From NCBI RefSeq assembly GCF_028554725.1, contig NC_071671.1, forward strand, positions 69,124,001 to 69,188,000: a stretch of DNA of 64,000 nucleotides, read 5' to 3'. Both the position numbers and the translations under genes were made by a program. The DNA is from Zeugodacus cucurbitae (lineage: Eukaryota; Arthropoda; Insecta; Diptera; Tephritidae). The notes under the pieces are model-generated. The model ran no database searches, was not told the DNA's origin, and saw only the letters and a program-made list of their open reading frames with translations. Shown here one piece after another: positions 51,912 to 64,000 of this stretch (position 1 is the first letter of the stretch; each line of letters opens with the position of its first letter).

Positions 51912-52190
51912 CTAACAAAACACACATAGCCCTTCATATAAGTATGTATATATATTTTTATGGCCGCTGGTATCCCCCACCGAACAGGTGTAACGTCTGG
52001 CAGATGGCTCAATTGATTTCAGTATATACGATGAGACACTCACGGTCATAAGGGCTGGCAAATATGTCTGACTGTCAGTCTGTTTGTTGGTTGTGGTAAT
52101 GTGTGCGCGTGTACTCACTGTACCCTTCCACTCTAGCTGGAGGTGCAAACACTCTTGGTCACTGCACTTAATCTCAATTTCCCTCGTGTG
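51912..52190 (-). other. possible upstream exon with extracellular-like sequence
   Basis: A minus-strand frame open for about 85 codons includes EIKCSDQECLHLQLEWKG and SYILKSIEPSARRYTCSV. The latter recalls the F strand of FN3 or Ig-like modules, similar to SPSTQYSIAV in the FN3 exon at 48 kb. It might be another exon of that gene, but its donor and phase could not be matched to 48120. No family is claimed. Confidence 0.25.
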
Positions 52191-55100
52191 TGCAGCAGGG
52201 ACTTTACCTCACTGATGGGGCAAAGCAATGTCGTATATTCACTTAAGAAGTAACGATGCTGCTTTGTCTTGAGTATAAGTACACAGAGAGCGATAAGTTG
52301 TGATGTGGGGGTAAACACTTGAATTACACACTCATTCTGCAGTACTATATGTGTTTGTGATTACCTAAACCATGTATGGTGTGATCTAAATGAAGTGCTA
52401 TAAAGATGGACGATATGATAAGAAATATACTTGATCTTCTATTTATTATTAGCTTGGACTTATATAAGTGGACTTTACCATTTGATCCAACTGGAAAGGT
52501 ATGCCCATGTGTCGTGTATATAGAATGCCAAGGTAAAGATCGAATCATTTCTATGAAATTTCAATTCATATATTTTCTACTCAAGCTACTAGCTTTCAAA
52601 AGGCACAGCTATAACTATTGGACTAACTATTGGTTCATTAGATATGACGCTGTGAGTGACCACAGTTCTGTTTGACCTATGTTGTACTGGTTTTCGTTCG
52701 ATTCTTAAGAAATATATAGGAAGATTCTAGAAAAAGAAAGAAAGTTAACGGTCCTATGACTCTCAGCGCAAATGTGGAGAGTATTCATATGAAATCAATT
52801 TAATTTAGAACTAGTACTTTCTATATATATATATATATATCATAGTCTGTCAAAATTTTTGAGTTTTTTCCTCCGACGTGATTTTAATAACAAACTCCTT
52901 ACAGAAAGCAACGCACTAAGACCACTCAACCACGACGATCAACCCGCTCGTGTTAGATTGCATTCACCTGTTTTCTCACATATTACCTTTCTGAGTTCTG
53001 TCAGTGTGGTGTCATGTGGTTCCACGCACGTACGCGCAATTTTCACGCCAATCTGTGCATGTGAATGTCAACACTTGTGGAAATCGCGCCAGCGACAGCA
53101 GCAAGTGTTGCACATAAATTGTTGACTTTTTAAAAGACTGAAGCCAACAGTCATAAATTACGAGAGTCGAATAAGAGAATGGCCAATATAGCAGGCGGAT
53201 AACAACGACAAACAAACATACTTATTTATTATAAATGCATGAACTTATATATAGATACATATATGTTCCTCGTCGTTTGCTGTTAGAAAAGATAACAACA
53301 GCAGCAACAAAGTTAGGTGGATGCTTAAAAATTTATAGCAAACTGAAAGAATATCAATAACTTTGATATGGCACATAGAGTAGGTGGCAGCAACAAAGAA
53401 GAACAAGCACATGAACAAGATAATCGCAAGTGAAGCGCATTGAACAAAATCATAAAATCATAGAAAGTCGTTGAAAGCCACGAACTTTTAACGTACAAAT
53501 TCCACTGGCAGGAAAGGGGGAACGAGTATCGAACGTTCCGGGTTTTTGATAAATGATGTACCAGCAGCAACGGCGGCAGCCACATCCACAGCTAGTGAAG
53601 CCAGCGAAGCCAGCAAAGATTGTTTGTCAAAGGCGTCAATATGCCACTGCCACAAGCAACACAAAACAACAACAATAACAACAGCAAATATATTTAGATA
53701 TGCAACAAACGCGATAAAGTGGCAAACGAGCTGTGAAAGCGCACAACAAGCCACAGCCACAAGGAAGCGAGCAGCAGCTTTAAAGCTATGTTTGAATAAT
53801 GAAGGTGTAGAATACTCAGAGGAATCGAGGAAGTAGGTTACAATGTAGCCAACGCGCCGTTGCTCAACTAATAGTGGCTGCCACATAGTGGAATCGCTGC
53901 GTTGTTGCTCTGTTAAAATGGCAGCGTAACGGTATAAAGCCATTCAGGGAATCATATAAAATGATCAAGCATAAGAGCCGAAGGGAGCTTTAGTACCGTT
54001 GGCATTCAACGACGCACGCTACCAACGCGTTGGCTGGCTGATATACTGGCTGATTTGCCGCTGCCATTAGTCGTTCGCTCGCTTGCCACCCGCTTGACTG
54101 CTTGACTTTCGCGCGGCGGTCGCTTACAGCGTGATTGCACTCGGAAATGCGGTGACATTAACGGGAAATCATTTTGTCCCCTAGTCATAGTCAGAGTCAT
54201 ATACACTCGCTGCTGCATTCTGCTGTAATTCATTTTACGTGAGAGTGGGTGTGCGTGTGTGTGTTTGTGTCACTTTGTTATGTTTATTTTATTGATTTAA
54301 TATTTAAATGGGTTTTTCTTGTAAATTAATTGCTCGACAAATTGTGTTGTGTCGTACGCAGTGGCATTTTGTTCCCACTAGTGCGTTTAGCGAGCAAGTG
54401 TGTATAGAAATATATAAGTGAGAGTGTGCTGAGCAGCTTACGTCTTAAGTGTGTTTAAAATGTAGAGAAATTGTTGTAATCGTCACAAGTTCAAATCGTT
54501 GCTCTGCGGGTGTTTAATTTCTATTAAAGGGAATTTGCATATTTAATGCGAATCGAATGTTCGAAATAGATTTATTTCGCAAAGAATTCATTGTAAGGAA
54601 CTTGTAAATTTATTCTGGAAAATGTTTTTGTTTATTTGGCGCCAAAGTTTTCTATGTCTTAACGATTGAACATTTCCGTGCGCACATGAAGAAAAATTCA
54701 AGCTTTACAAAAAAAAATATATTATAAACTCACGAAAGTGGTTTCTTCAATGTTTGGGAGACATTATAACCGAATTTCGAAAATTTAGTAATAACACTAC
54801 ACGGCAAAATATACTTTCTGGGTATTGGACCATTTCTTTTCCGAGAGATTGAGTCATATGTAATTTTTCGAACTTATATTTTCGAAGTTCGAAATTTTTT
54901 TTCGATGTTTACAAATATTTAGTTACAGCATATAGTAACTAATATAATCTACATTTTCTTCTTTATTCAATTTTCGGCCAATCTTATAAGACAGATTCTA
55001 TAAGCGGTCCAGTACTTTTCGATATATACAATTTTATTTTTTCGAAGATTTAACTTTGATCTGTCATATAAGCTAGACTGGAATCCAGAAAACAGCCGAT

Positions 55101-57360
55101 GGAAAAGGCAACTGGAGAATAAATTTGGGATTCGAAATATCTGTCGTCCAAAAAAGTTAGAGTCAACTCAAAGGATCAAAATAAATGGATGAATCTCATT
55201 GTGGTCCTTTGTTCACCCGTGGAGCCATAGGATACAATATACTCTCTTATAGATAAAGCTAAAAAAAATCTACTTACAAATCTACTACAACACCTACGTT
55301 GTATGTGCGTATTCCAAAGAACAATGTAATAAGCGACTAACATAACGGCACTAGTGTTATATGAAATTAAATAAATTACAATGACGAAAGCCATAATTAG
55401 AGTACAATAATAAAGACAACGGTGGATAGTAAATATACACGTCATTGCACTGACGACGTCATAATCCCACACATTTCATTAAAAACGCGATAAATATCAA
55501 AGTCGACGAAATGTCTTCACGCTACACGTACTCGTACAACATAGTAGAATATGTAAGTAGTATTTAATCAAAAACAAAAAAAAAACCCAGTTCCATAAAG
55601 GAACACAAAGAAATTATTGTAAATTTCGCTTTCGGTAGACGCACAAAGTGGTCGTAAGCGACGCCCACGCCTGACTAATGGCGGCGCACCAATACGCAAC
55701 GGTACTCAAAACACTAATCACAAAAAAACAAAAAGGTCAAAGGAATGTGAGAGTGCATAAGCATATATGCATATCTATCTATATCAAACGGTACCTGTGA
55801 AAAACTGTTATCCGTTGTACTATTCGTGTGTGTTGGCCGGTGAATACTTTGACTCTGTTACCGTAGAGTTTACTGCTTTTTCAGAATTCATGCTCCCATT
55901 GGTGTTGAAAAGACAAACTAAACCGCATTTTGAAATGTGGCTGAGAAAAGGGCCGAGTTAACAGCAAACGACAGGTTGTAAATAAATGTTGGGGAACTAG
56001 AAGGGAGCGCTGGGAGTTTGTGGTAGGGCTGACAGCAAAGAACACCGAAAGCAAAATGAATTAATCATTCATTGCGGTCATAAAAAACAACAACAGCGAG
56101 GTGCTGTCCAAAGTGGAACAGCTGGTGTTTTAAGTTTTACAGTGTGCATCAATATGTGGACTCGGAATTTGTGTATTATCATTTAAATAATACAATTTGA
56201 AATTGTTAAATGATGGATAATAAGGGATAATGATGTTGAAATAGTTTTTGCTACTTATGTCAGTTAACTAAGTCTGTACTAATTGCATAGGAAAACATGA
56301 CAATACTTATGATGCGATAGTGATTTAAGAGGTCAGTACTGTACACTGGATATTCCTTTCGACGACTAAGACTTTAACTCACTGATACTTCTCACCTCAC
56401 TGGTGCTAATTTATCTAGTTTATGTCTCAATGTGCCACACTCAAATGCGAACGATCCTATTGACAAACGCTTTATTCCTGAGGCCAGTGGAGAAATTTAC
56501 TAAAAGTTATAAAATAAATAGAAATGTAGCGAAACGCCAGGTATACCTTTTAACGACCTAAAGCTCATCAAAATGTAAAAAAATAAAAATCAATAAACCT
56601 AAAAAGGACAATAAATAAAAAATGAAACAGAAAAAAATACTTAAACGTTTAAGCTTAAAACAAGTGAAATTAAGGGTATTTAACAAATATGTCAGAATCA
56701 AGAATCAGTGTATATTATTTGAGCTAATGTTTTCTGTTCCAATTTAAGTGCAGAGACGCTACAGTTAAGACCTAGATGGTATTATGAAAACGCAATTTTA
56801 GCAAACTTTTTGGTATCTACATACGTACAACAAGTATCAGAAAAACAGAATACCATTGGCCATACTGGTTAAAAACATAAACTATCTCTCATTTGAATAA
56901 ACAGTAGCCGAGTTTGAGCGACAGACAATTAAGCCCACAACGCAGTCTCCACCCACAGCTGCTCTCACACAAACAATCCGTACAGGTGTGCTACGGAGCA
57001 TATGTGCTCGACCAGCTGTATTCAACTTTTTGGGCGTGCATTTTCGTTGCTGGTAATCGGTGGTGTACAAGTGATGACCGCCTCCGGCAGACTCAAATAC
57101 TGACACTTCCAACAACACGTACAAACAAACAAATGCCTAGAACTGCTGGACGACGAGTTCTAGTTAAATGCGGTGAATTACGAAAGTTTCAAAACGGCCT
57201 GGAAAACGACTATTTGGCTAACACTCGCTGATAAATGGCCAAATGTCCAACTCAATCCACAAAAGTCGCACAACACTCAGAGTGGCCTAACAAAAAAAGC
57301 TGTTTAAGTGGTTTGTACAACACACACACTCATAAATATATGTAGGTAGGCACAACTCAC
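52191..57360. other. non-coding DNA
   Basis: No gene is supported. An AT dinucleotide run lies at 52822-52840. A minus frame at 53488-53943 (151 codons) is the shadow of CAA/CAG/GCA-type low-complexity sequence and lacks homology-like content. The GC-richer block near 54000-54240 could be a promoter or 5' UTR, which cannot be decided here. Confidence 0.45.
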
Positions 57361-57492
57361 GTGAATGTGCTTGCAGCAACGCTGGAAATACTCTAGTGAG
57401 CGAGTGTAAGAGTCCACATACTCGTCTATATAATTATGTGAGTGATTGCTATGGGCGGAAGGTGTCTGCTTGTAGCCACGAAATTTTTCCAT
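57361..57492 (-). other. candidate first coding exon
   Basis: A minus-strand ATG at 57492, preceded in frame by a stop, opens 44 codons (starting MEKFRGYKQTPSAHS, later EYVDSYTRSLEYF) that end exactly at a consensus donor CAC|GTGAGT. The peptide is polar with no signal sequence. A partner acceptor was not found. It may be the first exon of a minus-strand gene or chance. Confidence 0.3.
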
Positions 57493-58168
57493 TAATTCTT
57501 AAGCTAGTGCAGAGGAGCGTTTACTTTTAAACCACATTTTGTAGTTTTCATTTCCAGGTATTTTTATTTAGTTTTTTTTTCTACTTGCTATTCTCCTTTT
57601 GTTTTGTTTCGGTTAAATGAACGTGACTAGCTTTGGGTCATACAGCCAATGCTAATCCACAAAATACACAAAAGTTGAAGTCTTATACAAATGTGCACAT
57701 ATGTGAGTGTATTTACGTGTAAAGAGCAAACAGTTTTGTAATAGTGAAGCAGATAGCCAAGTCATCTGGACAAACACACATATTTATATAACACACATAT
57801 ATAATATAAATATATATATAATATATAGCTATATCCAGTACACAGCTGTTGCTGTCGTGCATATCCCATGTGAGAACCAATCGGTTTTTAAATTTAATTC
57901 CCCATAGTGCATTATCTTGTAAAATTTCTTTCACACTTCCTACACAAGCCAAGAAAGGGAGCACAATTCTATATATATGGGTCAAGCAAGCTTTCGTATG
58001 TGGAGTGTAATCTCACAATGCACAAACTCGAATTTCCTTACAGGGTATGAAGTTGTCCTTACAAGTCCTTCCTACAAAAATAAAAAAGTAGCCTATGCCA
58101 AATTTATTGTGATTCTAAGAAAATTACATTTGGATATGTTGCACTTCAAATCCACACATACAGATATA

Positions 58169-58517
58169 AAGGGTGTTATTTTAGAAATGTGGTTTTGAAG
58201 AAGAAAGAAAACTCGTATACCTCTATTAAGGGAAAGAATTCATCTTTATTATAAAGATAAGAGTTTGCTATTATGTTTTGAGAATGACTTCGGACAAGTG
58301 ACCGCCATGGCTGGTTCGAATAAATTCCAATCCAGAGGTCCAATTGACGACCACTTTTTGCAGCAATAGAGACCGAATGTCAGTAATTCAAGTCGTCCTT
58401 AAGTAAGTATGTTCATTGTGAATTGGCAAACCGAACTGAGTATAAATCAAGTAATAGTTATCAAAAAAACCAACTTCGAAAAAAGTATTGCCTCACACAT
58501 CTAAAAAAAACACCCTT
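58169..58517. mobile_element. 349-bp mariner-type MITE
   Basis: Ends are inverted repeats (AAGGGTGTTATTTTAGAAAT on the left, AAGGGTGTTTTTTTTAGATG on the right read inward) flanked by TA at 58167-58168 and 58518-58519. The first seven bases match the end of the rosa mariner at 16638, suggesting a related Tc1/mariner-type source, but the body is different and no transposase frame remains. Confidence 0.75.
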
Positions 58518-58519
58518 TA

Positions 58520-59771
58520 CTACATCATACCAGTATTGAAGTTGACTTTTTGTTTTCTGTTGTTTGAGCCTATTTAAAATCACCTAAGTATACATACATA
58601 CGTCACACTATATTCGTTCTTGAATTGAGTTTAAAATAGTCTTAAGTGGTAATTGGATTTTTGTAAAAGCCTGTCACCAAAATAAACTTGTCTATTTCAT
58701 GCGTCTGAATTGTTTATGAAGTATTAAAGATTGGAATTTTCTTCAAAAGTAAGCGAGCTTATTTGCGATAATGGAAGTTGCGGAGAAAGCTATTAGAGTT
58801 TAAGTGATTTAAAATAATAAGTATTTTCCCGCGACCTAATATAGTGCATATGTGTATAGAACTAGATAAGAGACACTAGAGACTGAGGATGTTTAAACAG
58901 ATGTTTTGTTTTTAAGAATGAGAAGCCTAGACACTTTGTAAGGAACTTATTAAAATATGGGTATCAATGTAAAAAATACGTTTAAGTAGCGTTGCCATAT
59001 CTTTACAATATATTATTAAACGAAAATTAACAACAGGCTCCAAGCCTTTCGTTGACATACATATAAAGGTCTTAACCGTTTCATATTTTAGGAGTACTTT
59101 GCAACATCCCTTGACACCTTTAGCGGTCCAAGTGGGATAAGCTATATTCAGTGTCAGTTACCACAATCACATTCCTGTTATTCCTAGATTAAGATAAACG
59201 AAATTATGAACTATTATTGTATGAACTCAATACTCCATTTATTGAATTGACACCGCTAAGGAACTACGTTACCACTCAAGCATAGAATCGCTTCTCTCTC
59301 ATAAAATTACCCAAATTATAACTTATTGCAGCCATTTAACAATAATTAATTGCCATTTTCCATTAAATATCGATTAAACTCACTTGCAGAGGCATCAATT
59401 CCTAAGCTATTTGTTAGGCAATATTTCTCCATTTTTCATTAATTTTATTCAGTAGCAGCGGCCTTGGCTAGACAATTAATAAACTCACTTATAATTTAAT
59501 TGCTCGTCTTTCAAGGTCCCCACAACGGCTGGGCAGGAGCCAATTACGTACAAATTAACGACAGTTTATTGACCACAAAGGACAAGAAACATGAGCACTT
59601 TATACAGTGGATAAAAAGAGTGGTGAAAGAAATATGTAAAATAACTGTACTACACAGCTCTATTCTTTAGATAGTGCACACCGAGTGGTGCGTTTACTTA
59701 AAGTCCAACAATAACTAAAACTTATACAATCTTATAAACCGCAAATCCTTAATATAACAAGAAGCTCAAAG
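58520..59771. other. non-coding DNA
   Basis: AT-rich DNA with no coding signal and no recognised repeat. Confidence 0.5.
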
Positions 59772-59969
59772 TGGAATCTGGGAAAAAACAAGTGAAGAAG
59801 TGCAATGTTGGGCTTGATCCAGAGCAATTTGTGTAAGTTAAAGTTATGTGAAATACCTCGAGTTGTTCTTTGGAATCTGGGAAAAAACAAGTGAAGAAGT
59901 GCAATGTTGGGCTTGATCCAGAGCAATTTGTGTAAGTTAAAGTTATGTGAAATACCTCGAGTTGTTCTT
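59772..59969. repeat. perfect 99-bp tandem duplication
   Basis: Two adjacent copies, 59772-59870 and 59871-59969, each start TGGAATCTGGGAAAAAACAA and end GAGTTGTTCTT. I see no mismatch between them. The flanks do not continue the repeat. Confidence 0.92.
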
Positions 59970-62142
59970 TTTAAACTTTTTTAAAGCTTAGTTCATGTTG
60001 AAAATTTCTGCTCACATTAACTTATCTTCCCTAGGAAAATAACTTTGCTTAAGGCAAATAAACTAAAATCATACCAAATGGAGTTTAATGGGAAGTGAGC
60101 GTGGTTATAAATGGATATCGTCCACATTTCCATTTGGTATTATATATATATATTAAAAATATAATACACCATTGTAAGACGATATAGGTGGACGGATAAA
60201 TATCCGAAGCTCTTTTATGTCTACCTTGTTCAGTTTAAGGCAGTGAACAAAACTATTCTACTTTATCAGAAAATATTACGAGAGCGTAAAAAAATCTGCA
60301 TTTTACCCAGCTCAACCTCCCCACTGTGGCACTGAGGCTAAGTGATAAATGGTACTGCGGAATTCACAGAGAAAGTTGAAAAGTGTTGCCGGCACAGACG
60401 TGCCGCAGAGATAAACGAAATGACAAATATGATTATGAAGATTATTCTTTTTAGCTAAACGCCGCTATATGTACATACAAACATAAAGTGACAATGTCTA
60501 TTTTTACGGTAATATTCCAGATAATGAACTTATGCATAAATAATGGTGCTGAGCGATGAAGCTGCTCATTTTGCTATGCAATGTTGCAATTTCCATTTTT
60601 AGAGCGATAATATTCAGTTTGAACGGTTTATTTATTTAATACTTTTTTGCATATTTTTTCTGACGACACCGAAGGAATTGCATACAAAATATTTGCATTC
60701 TGCGGACACTTGTCCAGCGACGCCTTAACTCGTTTGCTTTTATGTATTGCAGCGCCTACAAAGAGACCTGAGGTGGCACACTTCTCTTCAGTTTGGCGCC
60801 GTGTGTCTACTTCCTTGTTTTTCTTGTTGTTGTGACTGAACTTTCTCATTGAGGTTTCGCTTTTATTTAGTTAACACACAACAATAGACCTTGCGGCGCT
60901 ACAACGAGGCTCTAACAAGTGCAAAAAGGTTTATAGCCTTGTTATTATTGCTGTTGTTGCTGCTATATGCAGATTGTATTTTTATAATTTTTTAATCCGT
61001 AATTGCAAGCATTGTGTTGCAGTTGCGCCTTAATGGCACTGGCTGCTTTGCCTTTGTAGTGCAGTACGGTGCGCACTCACCGCCTCTTCAACGTCCACAT
61101 CCCTTCTACATACAGCGCCACACGAGTGCCGCGCTGGTAGTTAACATAAAAGTTTCAAATTCCCCATTGTCTACTACGAAGTTTGCCGACACGTATCGTC
61201 GCCTGCGCCCTCATTGTGGTCGCTTTGGCGCAGCGCTTGTGTTTGGGCTACAAAAGTGAGTCACCGACAAGTGAAAATTGGTACAAGTGCTTTAAAAATA
61301 GAATAAATAATCGGTCACAAACCAACCAACCGACCAACTGTCTTAAAAAGCAAAATAATTAAAAAGTAAACCGGGTCTTAACGCTTGTAATCTCCGAGTG
61401 TGAGTCTGGTGGCTCCCTCGTGCACTCAGCGCTTTACTTTCGCATTGCTCTATGTTCTCCTTGTGGTAAATATGTGTTTTGTTTATTTGGTTTTAGTTTC
61501 GCTGTTGTTGTTTATGATAGTTTTTGTGCATTGACGACTTTGCGCCAACAACTTGCGAAAGTTGCACGACAAAGCGTTCAAAGTCAAATAGGAAACTCAA
61601 ATTACTGCATATTGTATGCCGCCTTTAGTGCCTTTTCGCAACTACAACAACCTAAAAGTTTGCCATTCTATTGTTTTTGTGTGCCATTATTGTACGTTAG
61701 GCGCAATTGTGCTATCATGCCATTGCCTTAAAAAGTATTTTGTACTTTAACCCTTGAGCCCAGTACTCTTCATTGTTATAATTTTCTTTTCGAATACCGA
61801 ATGTTTTGTGCATAATGAAGTGTACAAAAATTGTTGTAATAATTTTAATAATGGAATATAAGATCAAGAGATCGGAGCCCAAAGATTAAGAGCAGAGAGT
61901 TGGGCACTGCACTTGATACAAAAATTTACTTGTAAAAGCAATAAGAAAGCTGGCAAGCTGAGCTCGGCCCAAGAGGGTCTGCCTCTTTATAGTAATATAA
62001 CCACTTCTTTCAGTTCTGCCAAGTTTTGTTTTCTAATCTAATACATTTGTGTGACGCTGCGTATACGTAACCAACACTTTCGGCTAGAAACTTAAAATTT
62101 TTATAATTCTGAGCAAATGAAAAGTATTTCCATAAAAATATA
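59970..62142. other. non-coding DNA
   Basis: No gene is supported. Short frames near 60650-60850 and 61014-61730 have no domain content. A TA run is at 60142-60155. Confidence 0.45.
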
Positions 62143-63312
62143 TATGTATGTATGTATGTATGTGATTGGCGTTGCAACCGTTTAGCCGGTTATAGCCGAA
62201 TCGACGATAGTGCGCCACCTCTCTCTCTCCTTCGCAGTTCGGCGCCAGTTGGAGATCCCAAGTGTAACCAGGTCGCTCTCCACCTGGTCCCTCCAACGGA
62301 GTGGTGGTCTTCCCCTTCCTCGGCTTCCTCCGGCGGGTACTGCATCGAACACTTTTAGGGCTGGAGTGTTGTCGTCCATTCGGACAACATGACCTAGCCA
62401 GCGTAGCCGCTGTCTTATTATTCGCTGAACTATGTCAATGTCGTCGTATAACTCGTACAGCTCATCGTTCCATCGTCTGCTGTATTCGCCGTTGCCAATG
62501 TTCTGAGGACCATAAATCTTGCGCAAAATTTTCCTCTCGAAAACTCCTAGTGTCGTCTCATCTGATGTTGACATCGTCCAAGCTTCTGCACCGTAAAGCA
62601 GGACGGGAATGATAAGCGACTTGTAGAGCTTGATTTTGGTTCGTCGAGAGAGGACTTTACTGTTCAATTGCCTACTCAGTCCAAAGTAGCACCTGTTGGC
62701 AAGAGTTATTCTGCGCTGGATTTCGAGGCTGACATTGTTCGTGTTGTTGATGCTGGTTCCCAGGTATACGAAATTATCTACGACCTCGAAGTTATGACTG
62801 TCAACAGTGACGTGGGAGCCAAGACGCGAATGCGCCGACTGTTTGTTTGATGACAGGAGATATTTCGTCTTGTCCTCATTCACCTCCAGACCCATTCGCT
62901 TCGCCTCCTTATACATGCGGGAAAAAGCAGAACAAACGGCGCGGTTGTTGCTTCCGATGATATCAATATCATCGGCGTACGCCAGGAGCTGTACACTCTT
63001 GTAGAAGAATGTACCTTCTCGGTTTAGTTCTGCAGCTCTTATAATTTTCTCCAGCATCAGGTTAAAGAAGTCGCACGATAGTGAGTCACCTTGTCTGAAA
63101 CCTCGTTTGGTATCGAACGGCTCGGAGAGGTCCTTCCCAATCATGACGGAGCTTTTGGTGTTGCTCAACGTCAACTTACACAGCCGTATTAGCTTTGCGG
63201 GGATACCAAATTCAGACATCGCGGCATAAAGGCAGCTCCTTTTCGTGCTGTCGAAAGCAGCTTTAAAATCGACAAAAAGGTGGTGTGTGCCGATCCTCTT
63301 TTCACGGGGGAT
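62143..63312 (-). mobile_element. 5'-truncated LINE with intact C-terminal reverse transcriptase
   Basis: The minus strand is open from about 63312 to the stop at 62182 (about 376 codons). It starts within the reverse transcriptase at FVDFKAAFDSTKRS, followed by RGFRQGDSLS, the catalytic LLAYADDIDII, the thumb region, and the C-terminal block (LYGAEAWTMS, LRWLGHVVRM, RGRPPLRWRD) seen in many arthropod RTE/related LINE proteins. The endonuclease and N-terminal RT are missing because of 5' truncation at a TATA run. The 3' end is a short CATA tandem tail, as expected for RTE-type elements. Clade assignment is a best guess; reverse transcriptase identity is firm. Confidence 0.9.
62182..63312 (-). 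pseudogene. LINE reverse transcriptase, C-terminal part
   Basis: The reading frame is free of stops and keeps the YADD catalytic box and the QGDSLS motif, but it begins inside the polymerase domain, has no start codon context and lacks the endonuclease, so it should be inert. The open frame and near identity to the 49.9-kb copy indicate recent activity of the family. Confidence 0.85.
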
Positions 63313-64000
63313 AATATATATATACTATCAGTAAATCAAGAGTTAAATCACTAAAAACGGCTTACTCCAAAGTATCATTGAATCAGCCAAAGCGAAATGG
63401 CTTATGTCGTTAGCACAGGGGCTTAACATCTGCACAGATATTTCTTTACTGCATGCGGCTAATGGGCAAATGAAGTGAAATGCAATTTAAAAACAAAATG
63501 CATGCATTCAAGTGCGCCAAAGTTTCATTTTCGTGGCTGGCGAGCCATAAAAGTGACACTCGTGCCACACGACACCCAAACTAGTAATGGCGTGAGCGAC
63601 AATGCCAAGCCAAACAAATGCTGTTAACCACGATGTATTTGTACAAGTATTATACAACAACAATAACACCAACAATAATAACAACAAAACAAAATAGTAC
63701 ACTTGATACGAAAATATCACAATCGTGTTGCCACTTGTAAATGTCAAACTAACAAACGAAAAGGGCAAATTGCATGCAGTGACGACAAACAACAACAGCA
63801 ACAAAATACACAATTGCAATTACAATAAAATACATGCAATACAATAACAAATCACGATAAAAAGTGATAAACCATTGAAAAATTACCACAAAGTGGGGAG
63901 GGAGGAGGAGGGGAGGTTGAATTTACACAACAAACGACGCTAAAAGCAGGTGTACAAACAACTGGTCGAGAACGAAGGGCAACGACGGGAGAAACACATG
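63313..64000. other. non-coding DNA
   Basis: CAA/AAC-rich low-complexity sequence from about 63650 to 63800 and a GGA-rich patch near 63895-63915. No gene seen. Confidence 0.5.

Noticed and set aside
53488..53943. 151-codon minus-strand frame with hydrophobic stretches
   Set aside because: It is the complement of CAA/CAG/GCA/ACA low-complexity sequence, which gives Leu/Val/Cys-rich shadows. No splice sites or family resemblance support it.
61014..61731. Two plus-strand frames of 81 and 103 codons
   Set aside because: No family resemblance or splice context; length is within chance expectation for this GC content.

Overview
This window is animal nuclear DNA from a higher fly, most likely a tephritid fruit fly (Bactrocera, Zeugodacus or Ceratitis type). 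The genes are split by GT-AG introns, the intergenic DNA is AT-rich and full of short TATG/TATA microsatellites, and the gene products look like fly orthologues. The mobile elements fit as well: a mariner with a DD41D catalytic spacing (the 'rosa' subfamily, known from Ceratitis rosa and other tephritids), a mini-me/DINE-type element with GTCY and TA microsatellites, and four fragments of one LINE family.

Layout. Positions 1-4.5 kb hold no gene I can support. A Ly6/three-finger protein lies at 4.5-5.1 kb (minus), with two coding-like segments upstream that do not join it in frame. An ARMC3 orthologue (five exons, 870 aa) occupies 5.97-8.84 kb (minus). A decayed LINE lies at 9.3-9.9 kb. From 11.4 to 24.9 kb (minus) runs a very large Ack-family tyrosine kinase (SAM, kinase, SH3, CRIB, long disordered region, UBA), with two possible C-termini; its 6 kb intron holds an internally deleted rosa mariner. 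An intronless ALKBH8 gene is divergent at 27.0-28.9 kb (plus). From 33.5 to 48.1 kb (minus) lies the 3' part of a fibronectin-III, single-pass membrane protein whose transmembrane segment resembles FNDC4/FNDC5. Its introns hold a LINE fragment and a mini-me/Helitron-like element with seven 154-bp tandem repeats. Positions 48-64 kb are mostly non-coding, with two young 5'-truncated LINE copies, a 349-bp MITE, a perfect 99-bp tandem duplication and two weak exon candidates.

The most interesting observation is in the FN3 gene. The reading frame after the transmembrane exon closes with a TAG followed by CAA CCA, which is exactly the UAG-CARYYA stop-codon readthrough context. The same frame then stays open for 311 codons and continues, with phase-0 splices, through two more exons to a final stop. 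This predicts a 606-residue C-terminal extension made by translational readthrough.

The genes do not form a pathway: signalling (Ack-like), wobble-uridine tRNA modification (ALKBH8), a probable ciliary/sperm armadillo protein (ARMC3) and surface proteins (Ly6, FN3) are neighbours without an evident functional link. All exon joins were inferred by eye from splice consensus and phase, not from transcripts.
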